From an archaeon (lineage in GTDB: Archaea > Hydrothermarchaeota > Hydrothermarchaeia > Hydrothermarchaeales > JALUUU01), in the NCBI GenBank assembly GCA_027021185.1, contig JALUUU010000191.1:1-7720 (forward strand): DNA of 7,720 bases, given 5' to 3'. Numbering within the stretch: position 1 is the first letter of the stretch; every line of letters begins with the position of its first letter. Positions 1 to 6,151 of the stretch are shown one piece after another. The notes under the pieces were generated by a model, which saw nothing but the letters and a program-made list of their open reading frames with translations, was not told the origin of the DNA and made no database searches. Position numbers and translations under genes: made by a program.

Positions 1-231
1 CTTTTCTCACAGGGTGAGATGATGAAACGGTGGCTAAGAGGGCGAAGAAAAGAGGAGCCAAAATCAGCGCCGCTGGCAGCCCTTCATAGCCTACCACTCA
101 TACAACACTCCTATCTTGCCGGATGCCTCTTTCTTTGTTCTCCTAACTACCTATGCTTTGGCGGAAGACCGCAGCTATTGCGGTCTTCCAACGACGATTT
201 AGCTTCCTTGTGCTGTCGTACCTAAGCGCCT
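1..231. other. Left-edge region without a supportable gene
   Basis: No gene can be supported here. The plus frame starting at base 1 is open to the stop at 223-225, but the predicted peptide is rich in Cys, Ser and Leu without any family motif, and it would run straight through the perfect hairpin at 163-189, so it looks non-coding. The 3' end of a plus-strand gene from outside the window could end at a TGA at 15-17 or 20-22. A small palindrome, CAGCG-C-CGCTG, sits at 65-75. The heptamer ATGATGA at 19-25 matches an archaeal C box, but no D box (CTGA) follows on this strand. Confidence 0.5.
163..189. terminator. Perfect 11-bp hairpin downstream of the uspA gene
   Basis: Left arm GGAAGACCGCA (163-173) and right arm TGCGGTCTTCC (179-189) pair perfectly around the 5-nt loop GCTAT. 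It lies 42 nt beyond the stop codon of the minus-strand universal stress gene, between it and whatever gene lies off the left edge. No run of T follows on either strand, so it is not a textbook bacterial-type terminator. A bidirectional 3'-end or RNA-stabilising structure is the simplest reading; a small structured RNA is an alternative. Confidence 0.5.
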
Positions 232-690
232 CTAAAGGCCCATGTATCTCTCCCAGAGATCCGGCTCCTTCTTCCTTACCGCGAGAACTGGGACAGGTCC
301 ATATGTGATAACAGCAGTCGTAACACTGCCTATCCACCTCTTTGTACCGTGTCCCCCGAGGGTTCCCATTACTATCAGATCCACGTCCTCATCTACTGCG
401 GCCTTCATTATCTCATCCGCCGGAGACCCGGATCTTATAACGCTTCTGGCTTTAACACCCTCCTTCTCGGCCGCTTTCACAATCCTGTCTGTGTATTCTT
501 TAGCCATATCTTTACTGATCTCGTGGATCATCTGCTCGCCCTGCACAGCACTCCTGCGCGTTGGGACGATGCTGACAGCTATTATTTCGGCATTTTTTGT
601 TTTCGCAATATCCACCGCCGGGTTTATAGCGACCTCGGCGACCTCAGACCCATCTGTGGGTACCAAAATTTTCTTAACTTGCCAAACCAT
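232..690 (-). CDS. Universal stress protein (UspA family), single domain
   Basis: The 152-residue protein is a typical single-domain Usp with a Rossmann-like fold, probably a soluble cytoplasmic nucleotide-binding dimer. The N-terminal strand KKILVPTDGSE (residues 6-16) carries the usual Asp (13). The strand DLIVMGT (104-110) leads into the ATP loop GTLGGHG...GS (109-122), followed by the C-terminal strand PVPVLAVRK (132-140). The loop spacing is G-x2-G-x8-G-S, one residue shorter than the common G-x2-G-x9-G-S of ATP-binding members, so ATP binding is likely but not certain. The ATG at 690 is favoured because GGGGAGGTGA ends 5 nt upstream and a TATA box lies further up. It appears to be a single-gene transcript. 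The family is linked to stress responses; the specific role here is unknown. Confidence 0.93.
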   Translation of the reverse strand: MVWQVKKILVPTDGSEVAEVAINPAVDIAKTKNAEIIAVSIVPTRRSAVQGEQMIHEISKDMAKEYTDRIVKAAEKEGVKARSVIRSGSPADEIMKAAVDEDVDLIVMGTLGGHGTKRWIGSVTTAVITYGPVPVLAVRKKEPDLWERYMGL

Positions 691-695
691 TCAAA

Positions 696-705
696 TCACC
701 TCCCC
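696..705 (-). promoter_or_regulatory. Strong Shine-Dalgarno site of the uspA gene
   Basis: Read on the minus strand this is GGGGAGGTGA, nearly complementary to the archaeal 16S rRNA 3' end, with 5 nt to the ATG. The same decamer with the same spacing precedes the CODH gene at 7066-7075, so this is the organism's preferred initiation signal. Confidence 0.85.
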
Positions 706-728
706 ATAATATTTTTTTGTTAAAAAAA

Positions 729-746
729 GTATATAAATCTTCCTAA
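729..746 (-). promoter_or_regulatory. TATA box with purine-rich BRE-like element for uspA
   Basis: The minus strand reads TTTATATAC (bases 737-729), a near-consensus archaeal TATA box. It is preceded by the purine-rich TTAGGAAGA (746-738), a plausible TFB-recognition element. Initiation about 25 nt downstream would fall near base 708, giving a leader of roughly 18 nt that holds the Shine-Dalgarno site. The rest of the interval to the rtcB stop shows only AT-rich sequence. Confidence 0.7.
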
Positions 747-834
747 AATCGTATCACCTCGATAAACTAACCTTAATTTATCTTACCCACCCTATACATC
801 ATCGCAGCCGTCCAATAAGTAGCGCTGTGGTTCT

Positions 835-850
835 GAAAATCTGAAAAAAT
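835..850 (-). terminator. T-rich terminator candidate after rtcB
   Basis: About 25 nt past the rtcB stop the minus strand reads ATTTTTTCAGATTTTC, with one run of six T (849-844) and one of four. Archaeal RNA polymerase commonly terminates on oligo-T tracts without a hairpin. This is inferred from composition and position only. Confidence 0.4.
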
Positions 851-873
851 TTAGAAAGAATGATTTTTATTCC

Positions 874-2304
874 TCATCCCTTAACCACGGCCATGGGTCT
901 TACCCTCACAACCTTCTTCGCAAGACCGGCGTTGTGAACAGTGTCCACCACCTCAGAGACATCCTTATATGCTCCCGGCGCCTCCTCCGCCACCCCCGCA
1001 TATGAATGAGCCTTCACCACTATTCCCCGCCTGCTAAGCTCTTTTAAAACCCTTTCTCCATACCATGTTTTCTTGGCTTTTTTCCTGCTCATGGCCCTTC
1101 CTGCCCCGTGACATGCTGATCCAAAGGTTTTTTCAAGCCCTGTCTCAGTGCCGGCGAGGATGAAGGAGTATGTCCCCATCGTCCCCCCAATAAGCACAGG
1201 CTGCCCCATATCCCGGTATTCTCTGGGCAGCTCTTTCCTCCCGGGGCCGAATGCTCTTGTAGACCCTTTTCTGTGTACGTATAGGGTCCTTTTTTCACCG
1301 TCTATGACGTGCTCTTCCACCTTGCAGGTGTTGTGGCTGATGTCGTATAGCATCTCTATGTCTGCCCCAGGGAACACTTTCTTAAATCCTTCCCTCACTA
1401 GGTGGGCAATGACCTGCCTATTCGCCAGAGCGCAGTTTATACCTGCCATAACCGCTGAGAAGTACTTCTTCCCCTCGGGCGAGTTTATGGGGGCGCAGAC
1501 CAGCTCTCTATCCTTAATGGGGATGTTATACTTCTTAGAAGCGACATAAAGCTCCTTGAGATAGTCCGTGCCTATCTGATGCCCTAATGCTCTAGAGCCG
1601 CAGTGAATAGCGACGACGACGCTTTCTTTCTCAAGACCTAGGGCCTTAGCCGCTTTCTCATCGTATATCTCGTCCACGTACTGGATCTCTAGGTAGTGAT
1701 TGCCCGATCCCAGGGTCCCCACTTCTCTGAACTGTCTCTGCTTTGCCTTAACTGACACGTTCGCGGGATCCGCTCCTTCGACAACGCCTCTTTCTTCTAT
1801 GAACCTGAGGTCCTCATCTCTCCCGTATCCCTGCTCAACCGCCCATCTCGCTCCTCCCCGGAGGACTTCATCAATGCCTTCAATGCCCAGCCTAACCTTT
1901 CCCTTGGATCCGAGACCTGCGGGCACTGTCTTGAATAATGTTTGGATTAAGTTTTCGACCCTTGGGCGCACATCATCCCGATACAGGCCGGTCTTCATCA
2001 TTCTGACACCGCATGAGATGTCAAATCCTATGCCCCCCATACAAATTACGCCCCCCTCGTCGGGGTCGAAGGCTCCGACGCCGCCTATGGGGAACCCATA
2101 GCCCCAGTGGGCGTCAGGCATGGCCAGGGAAGCCTTCTGTATACCGGGGAGACATGCCACATTTGCAGCCTGCTCTCTAACCTTTTCGTCCATGTCGCCT
2201 AGGAGACTTTTCGATGCAAAAATCCTCACAGGAACATTCATGTCCCCATCCTTAGGGACCTCCCACTCATAGTCGCTTATTTTCCGTAGATTTGCTTTAT
2301 CCAT
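874..2304 (-). CDS. rtcB: tRNA-splicing ligase RtcB (3'-phosphate/5'-OH RNA ligase)
   Basis: RtcB joins RNA 2',3'-cyclic phosphate or 3'-phosphate ends to 5'-OH ends using GTP and Mn2+. In archaea it seals tRNA exons after intron removal. The 476 residues match the usual archaeal length. Family motifs are intact: PDAHWGYGFPIGG (63-75), FDISCGVR (94-101) with metal residues D95 and C98, GSGNHYLE (199-206) with N202 and H203, AIHCGSR (232-238) with H234, YDISHN (320-325) with H324, HRKGSTRAF (344-352), and CHGAGR (398-403) with H399 as the His that is guanylylated. K475 near the C-terminus corresponds to the guanine-stacking Lys. No intein interrupts it, although many archaeal rtcB genes carry one. 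The ATG at 2304 follows GGGGGGATGAG. It is the last gene of the operon, 12 nt after archease. Confidence 0.98.
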   Translation of the reverse strand: MDKANLRKISDYEWEVPKDGDMNVPVRIFASKSLLGDMDEKVREQAANVACLPGIQKASLAMPDAHWGYGFPIGGVGAFDPDEGGVICMGGIGFDISCGVRMMKTGLYRDDVRPRVENLIQTLFKTVPAGLGSKGKVRLGIEGIDEVLRGGARWAVEQGYGRDEDLRFIEERGVVEGADPANVSVKAKQRQFREVGTLGSGNHYLEIQYVDEIYDEKAAKALGLEKESVVVAIHCGSRALGHQIGTDYLKELYVASKKYNIPIKDRELVCAPINSPEGKKYFSAVMAGINCALANRQVIAHLVREGFKKVFPGADIEMLYDISHNTCKVEEHVIDGEKRTLYVHRKGSTRAFGPGRKELPREYRDMGQPVLIGGTMGTYSFILAGTETGLEKTFGSACHGAGRAMSRKKAKKTWYGERVLKELSRRGIVVKAHSYAGVAEEAPGAYKDVSEVVDTVHNAGLAKKVVRVRPMAVVKG

Positions 2305-2316
2305 AACTCATCCCCC

Positions 2317-2733
2317 CTAAACATCCACAACACACTGAGCCACATATTTCTCGTTCTTATATACTTTAAGCATGGAATATGTGGCTGCCTTCACCTCTAC
2401 TTTGAGTCTATGCTTTTTTTTATCCAGCCTTTCTCCATAGGCATATCCCCTCAGGGAATCCTTCTCCAGGGACTCAATCTTAAAGTCAGAGAAAACCATT
2501 TCCCGGAGGCTTGCCTGGGTGAGCAGCTCGTTCAGCCACTCCACGAATAAGGTCTCCCTGTCAGGGGCGGAGCAGCTTATCTCCACTTTCTCTTCTGGCT
2601 CCACCCCTACCAGGTCCAGCATGATGGAGAACATGGCACGGGCACCATTCTCGAAGGCCTCCTCTAGGGTTTCTCCTGAGCCTCTTATGCCCATGTCTGC
2701 TTCATGCTCAAAAGTCTCGTAACCCTCTCCCAC
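2317..2733 (-). CDS. Archease, RtcB activator protein
   Basis: Archease speeds RtcB guanylylation and turnover and is often encoded next to it, as here. The 138-residue length is normal. The N-terminal block FEHEADMGIRG (8-18), the helix TLEEAFENGARAMF (22-35), VEWLNELL (64-71), the VKAATY strand (114-119) with K115, and the C-terminal CVVDV with D137 identify the family. Two positions differ from the pattern I know: the usual HTAD is HEAD (E11), and the His after the conserved TY is Ser (S120). The acidic D13 and D137 remain. The start is a GTG at 2733-2731. The frame has a stop just upstream, and AGAGGTCA about 10 nt before the GTG is a modest ribosome site. An ATG 10 nt upstream is out of frame. 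The gene lies 25 nt after the glycosylase stop. Confidence 0.95.
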   Translation of the reverse strand: MGEGYETFEHEADMGIRGSGETLEEAFENGARAMFSIMLDLVGVEPEEKVEISCSAPDRETLFVEWLNELLTQASLREMVFSDFKIESLEKDSLRGYAYGERLDKKKHRLKVEVKAATYSMLKVYKNEKYVAQCVVDV

Positions 2734-2758
2734 GGTTTATTCATTGACCTCTGGTAAC

Positions 2759-3316
2759 TTAATCCTTTCGACTATTGGAATCGCTGAGAAATCTTCTAAG
2801 TCTCCTCATATCCTCGATCATTACTGTCCTTAATTCAGGGTTCCGCAGAACAGCAGCAGGATGATACATGGGCATATATGTTCTATCCCTCTGAATGACT
2901 TTTCCGTGAACTTTCGACACAGTGGTTTCTTTAAGCAAAGCCTGCAGGGCCACCCTGCCAAGGAGGCATATTACCTCAGGGTCTATGGCAGTTATCTGCC
3001 TCTCAAGGTATGGAATGCATGAACTGATCTCGTCTCTCCTTGGGTTTCTGTTATCCGGGGGCCTGCATTTCACTACATTGGTTATGAAGACATCCTCTCT
3101 TCTCAGGCCAGCTTCTCTCAGGGAATCTGTCAACAGACCCCCGGCCCTCCCGATGAAAGGTCTTCCGACGCGGTCCTCCTCTTTACCGGGGGCCTCACCA
3201 ACGAAGATTACCTTAGCATCCTCTGGTCCCTCCCCTGGGACAGGTTTCCTGCGCTCCAGATGAAGATCACACTTTCTGCATCTGATTATCTCTGCGGCAA
3301 TTTCCTCGATATCCAT
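2759..3316 (-). CDS. Family 4 uracil-DNA glycosylase (UDGa, [4Fe-4S])
   Basis: The enzyme removes uracil from DNA, leaving an abasic site for base excision repair. From the ATG at 3316 it has 185 residues, close to the family norm. Four Cys for the iron-sulfur cluster are present: C13 and C16 (C-x2-C), C84 and C100 (C-x15-C). Catalytic motif A is GEAPG (40-44), followed by GRPFIGRAGG (51-60). TNVVKCRPPDNRNP (79-92) and MYHPAAVLRNP (150-160), with H152, complete the family signature. Longer in-frame starts reach back to a TTG at 3391, but they would add an atypical tail over the promoter, so ATG 3316 is preferred. No Shine-Dalgarno site precedes it, which fits a leaderless or very short-leader transcript. 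It is the first gene of the operon with archease and rtcB. Confidence 0.95.
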   Translation of the reverse strand: MDIEEIAAEIIRCRKCDLHLERRKPVPGEGPEDAKVIFVGEAPGKEEDRVGRPFIGRAGGLLTDSLREAGLRREDVFITNVVKCRPPDNRNPRRDEISSCIPYLERQITAIDPEVICLLGRVALQALLKETTVSKVHGKVIQRDRTYMPMYHPAAVLRNPELRTVMIEDMRRLRRFLSDSNSRKD

Positions 3317-3335
3317 TACGAGTATGTTATTTAGC

Positions 3336-3366
3336 TTTCGAAATTTATTTATTGCCTTATATCCAA
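3336..3366. promoter_or_regulatory. Overlapping divergent promoters between udg and the winged-helix gene
   Basis: On the plus strand CGAAA (3339-3343, BRE-like) abuts TTTATTTA (3344-3351). Initiation about 25 nt on would give a leader of roughly 18 nt holding the AGGAGGGG site (3377-3384). On the minus strand the same AT block reads AATAAATAAATTT, placing the start of transcription close to the udg ATG. A second box, GGATATAAGG on the minus strand, lies at 3357-3366. TTTCGAAA (3336-3343) is a perfect 8-bp palindrome. The two genes probably share or compete for this stretch. Confidence 0.55.
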
Positions 3367-3376
3367 TGAGATTATT

Positions 3377-3384
3377 AGGAGGGG
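3377..3384 (+). promoter_or_regulatory. Shine-Dalgarno site of the winged-helix gene
   Basis: AGGAGGGG lies 6 nt before the ATG at 3391 and fixes that start. Confidence 0.8.
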
Positions 3385-3390
3385 TTATCA

Positions 3391-3882
3391 ATGAACAAAG
3401 AAATTAATGAAATAGCGGATAAAATCTACGAATTTTTAGAGCGGGAAAAGATAGCAAGGCTTTCCAGGATCCCTGTCAAAATTGGTGTGCCGGCTAATAA
3501 GGCGTACATGGCCATAGGCTGGCTGTTGAGGGATGACAAACTCCTTTTAACCAAGAAAGGTAGAAGCGTCGAGGTCACCTTGAAAGAAAAGCCCTTTATA
3601 AGAGCCGACGTTGTGCGAGAAAAGCTGGGAAGGGCGGCGGAGGACATAAGCGGCCTTGCTGAGAAAACAGGCAAAGAAGCTAAAGACCTCGCCCTGAAGA
3701 TTAAGGATACGCTGAAGGGAGCGGCGAAAAATATTAGATCAACAGACCTCAGAGACGAGATAAAAACAATTATGGACAGGGTCGACAAGCTGGTGGACAA
3801 GACTGGCGAAGAGGCGAGAGAGCTGGCAGATGAGATAAAGACGAGGATCAAGAAAATCAGAGAGAGAAGTGGGGAAGGATAG
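3391..3882 (+). CDS. Winged-helix domain protein with long helical, internally repeated tail
   Basis: The 163-residue protein has two parts. Residues 1-65 resemble the small archaeal/bacterial winged-helix family known as DUF2582: a helix (INEIADKIYEFLE), a second helix, then ANKAYMAIGWLLRDDKLLL (35-53) as recognition helix and wing. Residues 70-160 are highly charged and predicted helical, with two related 22-residue blocks at 89-110 and 134-155. No Cys, signal peptide or membrane segment is seen. The winged helix suggests nucleic-acid binding or protein contact; the tail could be an amphipathic or coiled-coil oligomerisation segment. The exchanger gene follows after 24 nt on the same strand. 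The function is not known, and assignment to DUF2582 is from recall of the family pattern. Confidence 0.8.
   Translation: MNKEINEIADKIYEFLEREKIARLSRIPVKIGVPANKAYMAIGWLLRDDKLLLTKKGRSVEVTLKEKPFIRADVVREKLGRAAEDISGLAEKTGKEAKDLALKIKDTLKGAAKNIRSTDLRDEIKTIMDRVDKLVDKTGEEARELADEIKTRIKKIRERSGEG
3655..3855 (+). repeat. Tandem-like amphipathic repeat inside the winged-helix protein
   Basis: Codons 89-110 (3655-3720) and 134-155 (3790-3855) encode related 22-residue helices, LAEKTGKEAKDLALKIKD... and LVDKTGEEARELADEIKT..., spaced by 45 residues. Both keep the pattern L-x-(D/E)-K-T-G-x-E-A-(K/R)-(D/E)-L-A-x-(K/E)-I-K. This indicates an internal duplication of a helix-forming unit. Confidence 0.7.
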
Positions 3883-3906
3883 TTACTTAGCTAGTTAATT
3901 CACATC

Positions 3907-4854
3907 ATGGCTCTTCCTGCTCTGAGCGCCCTGACCGTTATCGTGGGGCTGGGGGTACTGCTATATGCCTCAGACATCGCTGTGAACCGCGCAAGAAAGG
4001 TTGCCTTCAAGCTCGGGGTCTCCGAGCTCCTAATAGGCCTAACAGTGATCTCCATAGGCACGTCTCTTCCGGAGATATTCCTTAACCTGACCGCCGGGTT
4101 TGTACGCCTCCAGGGCCTGGAGTCAAGTGGCATAGCCATAGGTAACGTCATTGGCTCCTGCCTCTCGCAGATAACCATAATCCTCGGGCTGGTAGGACTA
4201 GTAACAACACTTTCAGTCTCTAAGCGGTCCCTTAAAAGAGACGGGATAATGCTGCTCGCTGCGATCATGTTAATGTATGTCTCCGCCCTCGACGGAGAGA
4301 TATCCCGCCTAGATGGGGCTATACTGGTTTTTATCTACGCCCTCTATTTGTTCGGTTTATCCCACGAGGAAAAACTGAATGGAGACACGAGGGCTAAAGA
4401 GGGTGAATCTCACATCCCAGATGTCATTGTATTGACAGCCGCCCTCTTGGCTGTTGTGCTCTCCTCCACAGTCGTGGTGCGGGAGGGTCTTAATCTGGCT
4501 GCTATGATCGGAGTCTCCCCCTTCATAATAGGCCTTCTGGCAGGGGTTGGCACATCCCTTCCTGAGCTCAGCATCTCCCTTGGAGCTGTTAGTAAGGGCG
4601 CCAAGAGTCTCTCCTTTGGCAATCTTATAGGCTCTAATATCACCGACCCCCTCCTGTCTATCGGCCTTGGAGCGGGTGTTGCGGGTTTTCTAGTCGACAT
4701 CGCCTCAATCGGCTTTGACTTTGGGTTCTGGGTTTTCTCCACCCTCTTGGCTTTGCTGTTTCTATGGAGCGGCAGAAGATTGGATAGGAGGGAGGGATCG
4801 TTCTTGATTATCCTTTTCCTTGGATACGTATATCTCAAAATCCACTCTCTCTGA
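3907..4854 (+). CDS. Sodium/calcium exchanger family antiporter (CaCA superfamily)
   Basis: The 315-residue membrane protein has about ten hydrophobic helices in two inverted halves, like the structurally known Methanocaldococcus exchanger. The first alpha-repeat has GTSLPE (51-56) with E56 and GNVIGS (79-84). The second has GTSLPE (215-220) with E220 and GNLIGSN (238-244), followed by D247. A charged cytoplasmic loop (about 153-170) joins the halves. The acidic residues needed for Ca2+/Na+ exchange are present. In repeat 1 the position normally Asn at S84+4 is Gln (Q88), and the Asn after the GS is Cys (C85), so ion preference may differ. It starts 24 nt after the winged-helix gene without a clear Shine-Dalgarno site. 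It probably exports Ca2+ or another cation across the cytoplasmic membrane. Confidence 0.93.
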   Translation: MALPALSALTVIVGLGVLLYASDIAVNRARKVAFKLGVSELLIGLTVISIGTSLPEIFLNLTAGFVRLQGLESSGIAIGNVIGSCLSQITIILGLVGLVTTLSVSKRSLKRDGIMLLAAIMLMYVSALDGEISRLDGAILVFIYALYLFGLSHEEKLNGDTRAKEGESHIPDVIVLTAALLAVVLSSTVVVREGLNLAAMIGVSPFIIGLLAGVGTSLPELSISLGAVSKGAKSLSFGNLIGSNITDPLLSIGLGAGVAGFLVDIASIGFDFGFWVFSTLLALLFLWSGRRLDRREGSFLIILFLGYVYLKIHSL

Positions 4855-4877
4855 GAATTGCAAACTCCCGGGGATTG

Positions 4878-4928
4878 AAATAAAAAAATTAAAATACACC
4901 TAATATAAATGATATTACTGGGGAGGAG
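4878..4928 (+). promoter_or_regulatory. Promoter and Shine-Dalgarno site of the RtcB-like/TIM-barrel operon
   Basis: The 83-nt gap after the exchanger gene holds an AT-rich tract (4878-4896, AAATAAAAAAATTAAAATA), a second box TAATATAAAT (4901-4910), and GGGGAGGAG (4920-4928), 9 nt before the ATG at 4938. Either AT element could be the TATA box; the first gives a leader of about 25-30 nt. The new promoter marks the following two genes as a separate unit. Confidence 0.6.
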
Positions 4929-4937
4929 TGTTTCTGT

Positions 4938-6149
4938 ATGGTTGTGAAGCAGATGCAGAGGGCGGCCGAGATAGGGAAAGCCTCAAGGAAAGAGTTACTA
5001 CGATGCGCCGAAGAGAGAATTTTCTTCTTGGGGCCTGATGATTTGTCCAGCCGTCTGGCGAGCAAAAACATGCAATACGGCCTCGGCAAAATGCTGTATG
5101 CATCCCACAATGAAGTTTTCTGCGTCTTCGGCCCTGACGCATCCATTACTCGTAATACCTCTAGATGGGAAAGCGGGTTTGGATACGGCTGCGTCATTAA
5201 ATGGTTTGATGAGGGAATTGCCTTCCCAGAGCTGAGACCCAACGGATGCGGGATGGCCCTTGCGAGACTGGAGGAGCAGCCCACGGAGGAGGAGATCATT
5301 GAAGGTTTATCTCGCCTAGAGGAGGATCCTCCAGAGCTGGACGGCCTCGAGGTCAGGCCAGACCTTGGGGAGGGGAACCACTTTTTCGAGATCTATAGGG
5401 CAGAATACATCCATCGGGAAGTTGAGAAAACTCTGTCCACCCATTATTATGCCATCCTTCACTGCTCTTCCCCGGAGAGAAAGGCGGATATCTATGGAAA
5501 AGTTATTGAGGGTGACTGGATAGACACGCCTCTCGGTAGGGTTTCTGTGTTATTGGACAGGGAAGCCAGGGACTACCTAAGACTGTGGGAAGACTATAAA
5601 TCCTTCTGTAAGAGGAGACGAGAACTTATCCTCTCCAAAGTCCTCCCTGATGGCGAGGTTATTCTGGACAAAACCCACCAGGGAATCTTCGGCCCTGCCG
5701 AGATGCGTCTCGGATGCTACTCAGCCGTCGACGGCAATGTAAAAGGGGATATTTTCCCCCTGACCCTGCGATCCGATCTGCCTGTATATCTGATGAAGGG
5801 GACGCGGAACCTGTCACAAGGGGTGATGAAAAAATTAGGGTTTCTGGAGAGAGCCAGGGGATTGGATCTGCTGGAGGAACTGGAAAACCTGAATATTCTA
5901 CCCCACGGCAGCGGCTACGAAATCATGGCCCCCTACTACCGCGTCAACACGCTTCATCGACATGGAAGACTGTTTTTCTATCTGCGGAGAGAGTCGGGGA
6001 ACGGAGGAGGAAACGCCTCAATCGTCATAACCAGCCCTCGGGAACTCCCTTTTAGATATAGGGGAGCTGAGGTAATGGAGAGAACTCTGGAATATGAACT
6101 CGGGTATCCTGTGGCTAAGCTCACGCCTATCCAGACTATTAAGGTGTAA
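4938..6149 (+). CDS. Diverged RtcB-fold paralogue (putative RNA ligase-like protein)
   Basis: I place this 403-residue protein in the RtcB superfamily by aligning it by eye with the canonical RtcB in this window. PDA (66-68), C104 in PNGCGMALARL, GEGNHFFE (144-151) with N147, H148 and E151, AILHC with H175, DKTH with H247, LPHGSG with H323, and TPIQTIKV with K402 match PDA, C98, GSGNHYLE, H234, DISH H324, CHGAG H399 and RPMAVVKG K475. The spacing from the fourth metal ligand to the nucleophile His is 76 versus 75 residues, and from there to the end 80 versus 77. Differences are P101 in place of metal-site D95, Q248 for the Asn after DISH, no HRKGSTRAF-type motif, and about 60 fewer residues between C104 and H148. 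Activity may be altered or lost. A standard search may label it hypothetical. The downstream gene is coupled 2 nt away. Confidence 0.78.
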   Translation: MVVKQMQRAAEIGKASRKELLRCAEERIFFLGPDDLSSRLASKNMQYGLGKMLYASHNEVFCVFGPDASITRNTSRWESGFGYGCVIKWFDEGIAFPELRPNGCGMALARLEEQPTEEEIIEGLSRLEEDPPELDGLEVRPDLGEGNHFFEIYRAEYIHREVEKTLSTHYYAILHCSSPERKADIYGKVIEGDWIDTPLGRVSVLLDREARDYLRLWEDYKSFCKRRRELILSKVLPDGEVILDKTHQGIFGPAEMRLGCYSAVDGNVKGDIFPLTLRSDLPVYLMKGTRNLSQGVMKKLGFLERARGLDLLEELENLNILPHGSGYEIMAPYYRVNTLHRHGRLFFYLRRESGNGGGNASIVITSPRELPFRYRGAEVMERTLEYELGYPVAKLTPIQTIKV

Positions 6150-6151
6150 AA

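Noticed and set aside
19..25. ATGATGA as the C box of a C/D-box guide RNA
   Set aside because: No D box (CTGA) or closing stem at suitable distance on the same strand.
1..225. Open plus-strand frame over the left edge that could be a small protein or a C-terminal tail
   Set aside because: Second half is low-complexity Ser/Cys/Leu sequence running through a perfect hairpin; no ribosome site before the ATG at 19 and no recognisable motif.
829..849. Direct repeat TCTGAAAA x2 as a possible element or CRISPR-like repeat
   Set aside because: Only two short adjacent copies in an AT-rich terminator region; no regular spacing. No CRISPR array, insertion sequence or tRNA gene was found in the window.
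874..2304. Possible intein in the rtcB gene, frequent in archaeal rtcB
   Set aside because: All RtcB blocks follow at normal spacing and the length is normal; no intein start or end motifs.
3317..3391. Longer N-terminus for the uracil-DNA glycosylase starting at TTG 3391
   Set aside because: It would add 25 residues not seen in the family, translate the divergent promoter and overlap the next gene; ATG 3316 gives the normal length.
3426..3851. Long minus-strand open frame opposite the winged-helix gene
   Set aside because: It is a shadow of the Lys/Glu/Asp/Leu-rich helical gene; its Ser/Leu-rich composition has no family signal.
5714..6055. Plus-strand open frame inside the RtcB-like gene
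   Set aside because: Arg/Ser/Gly-rich shadow frame; the overlapping frame has conserved RtcB motifs.
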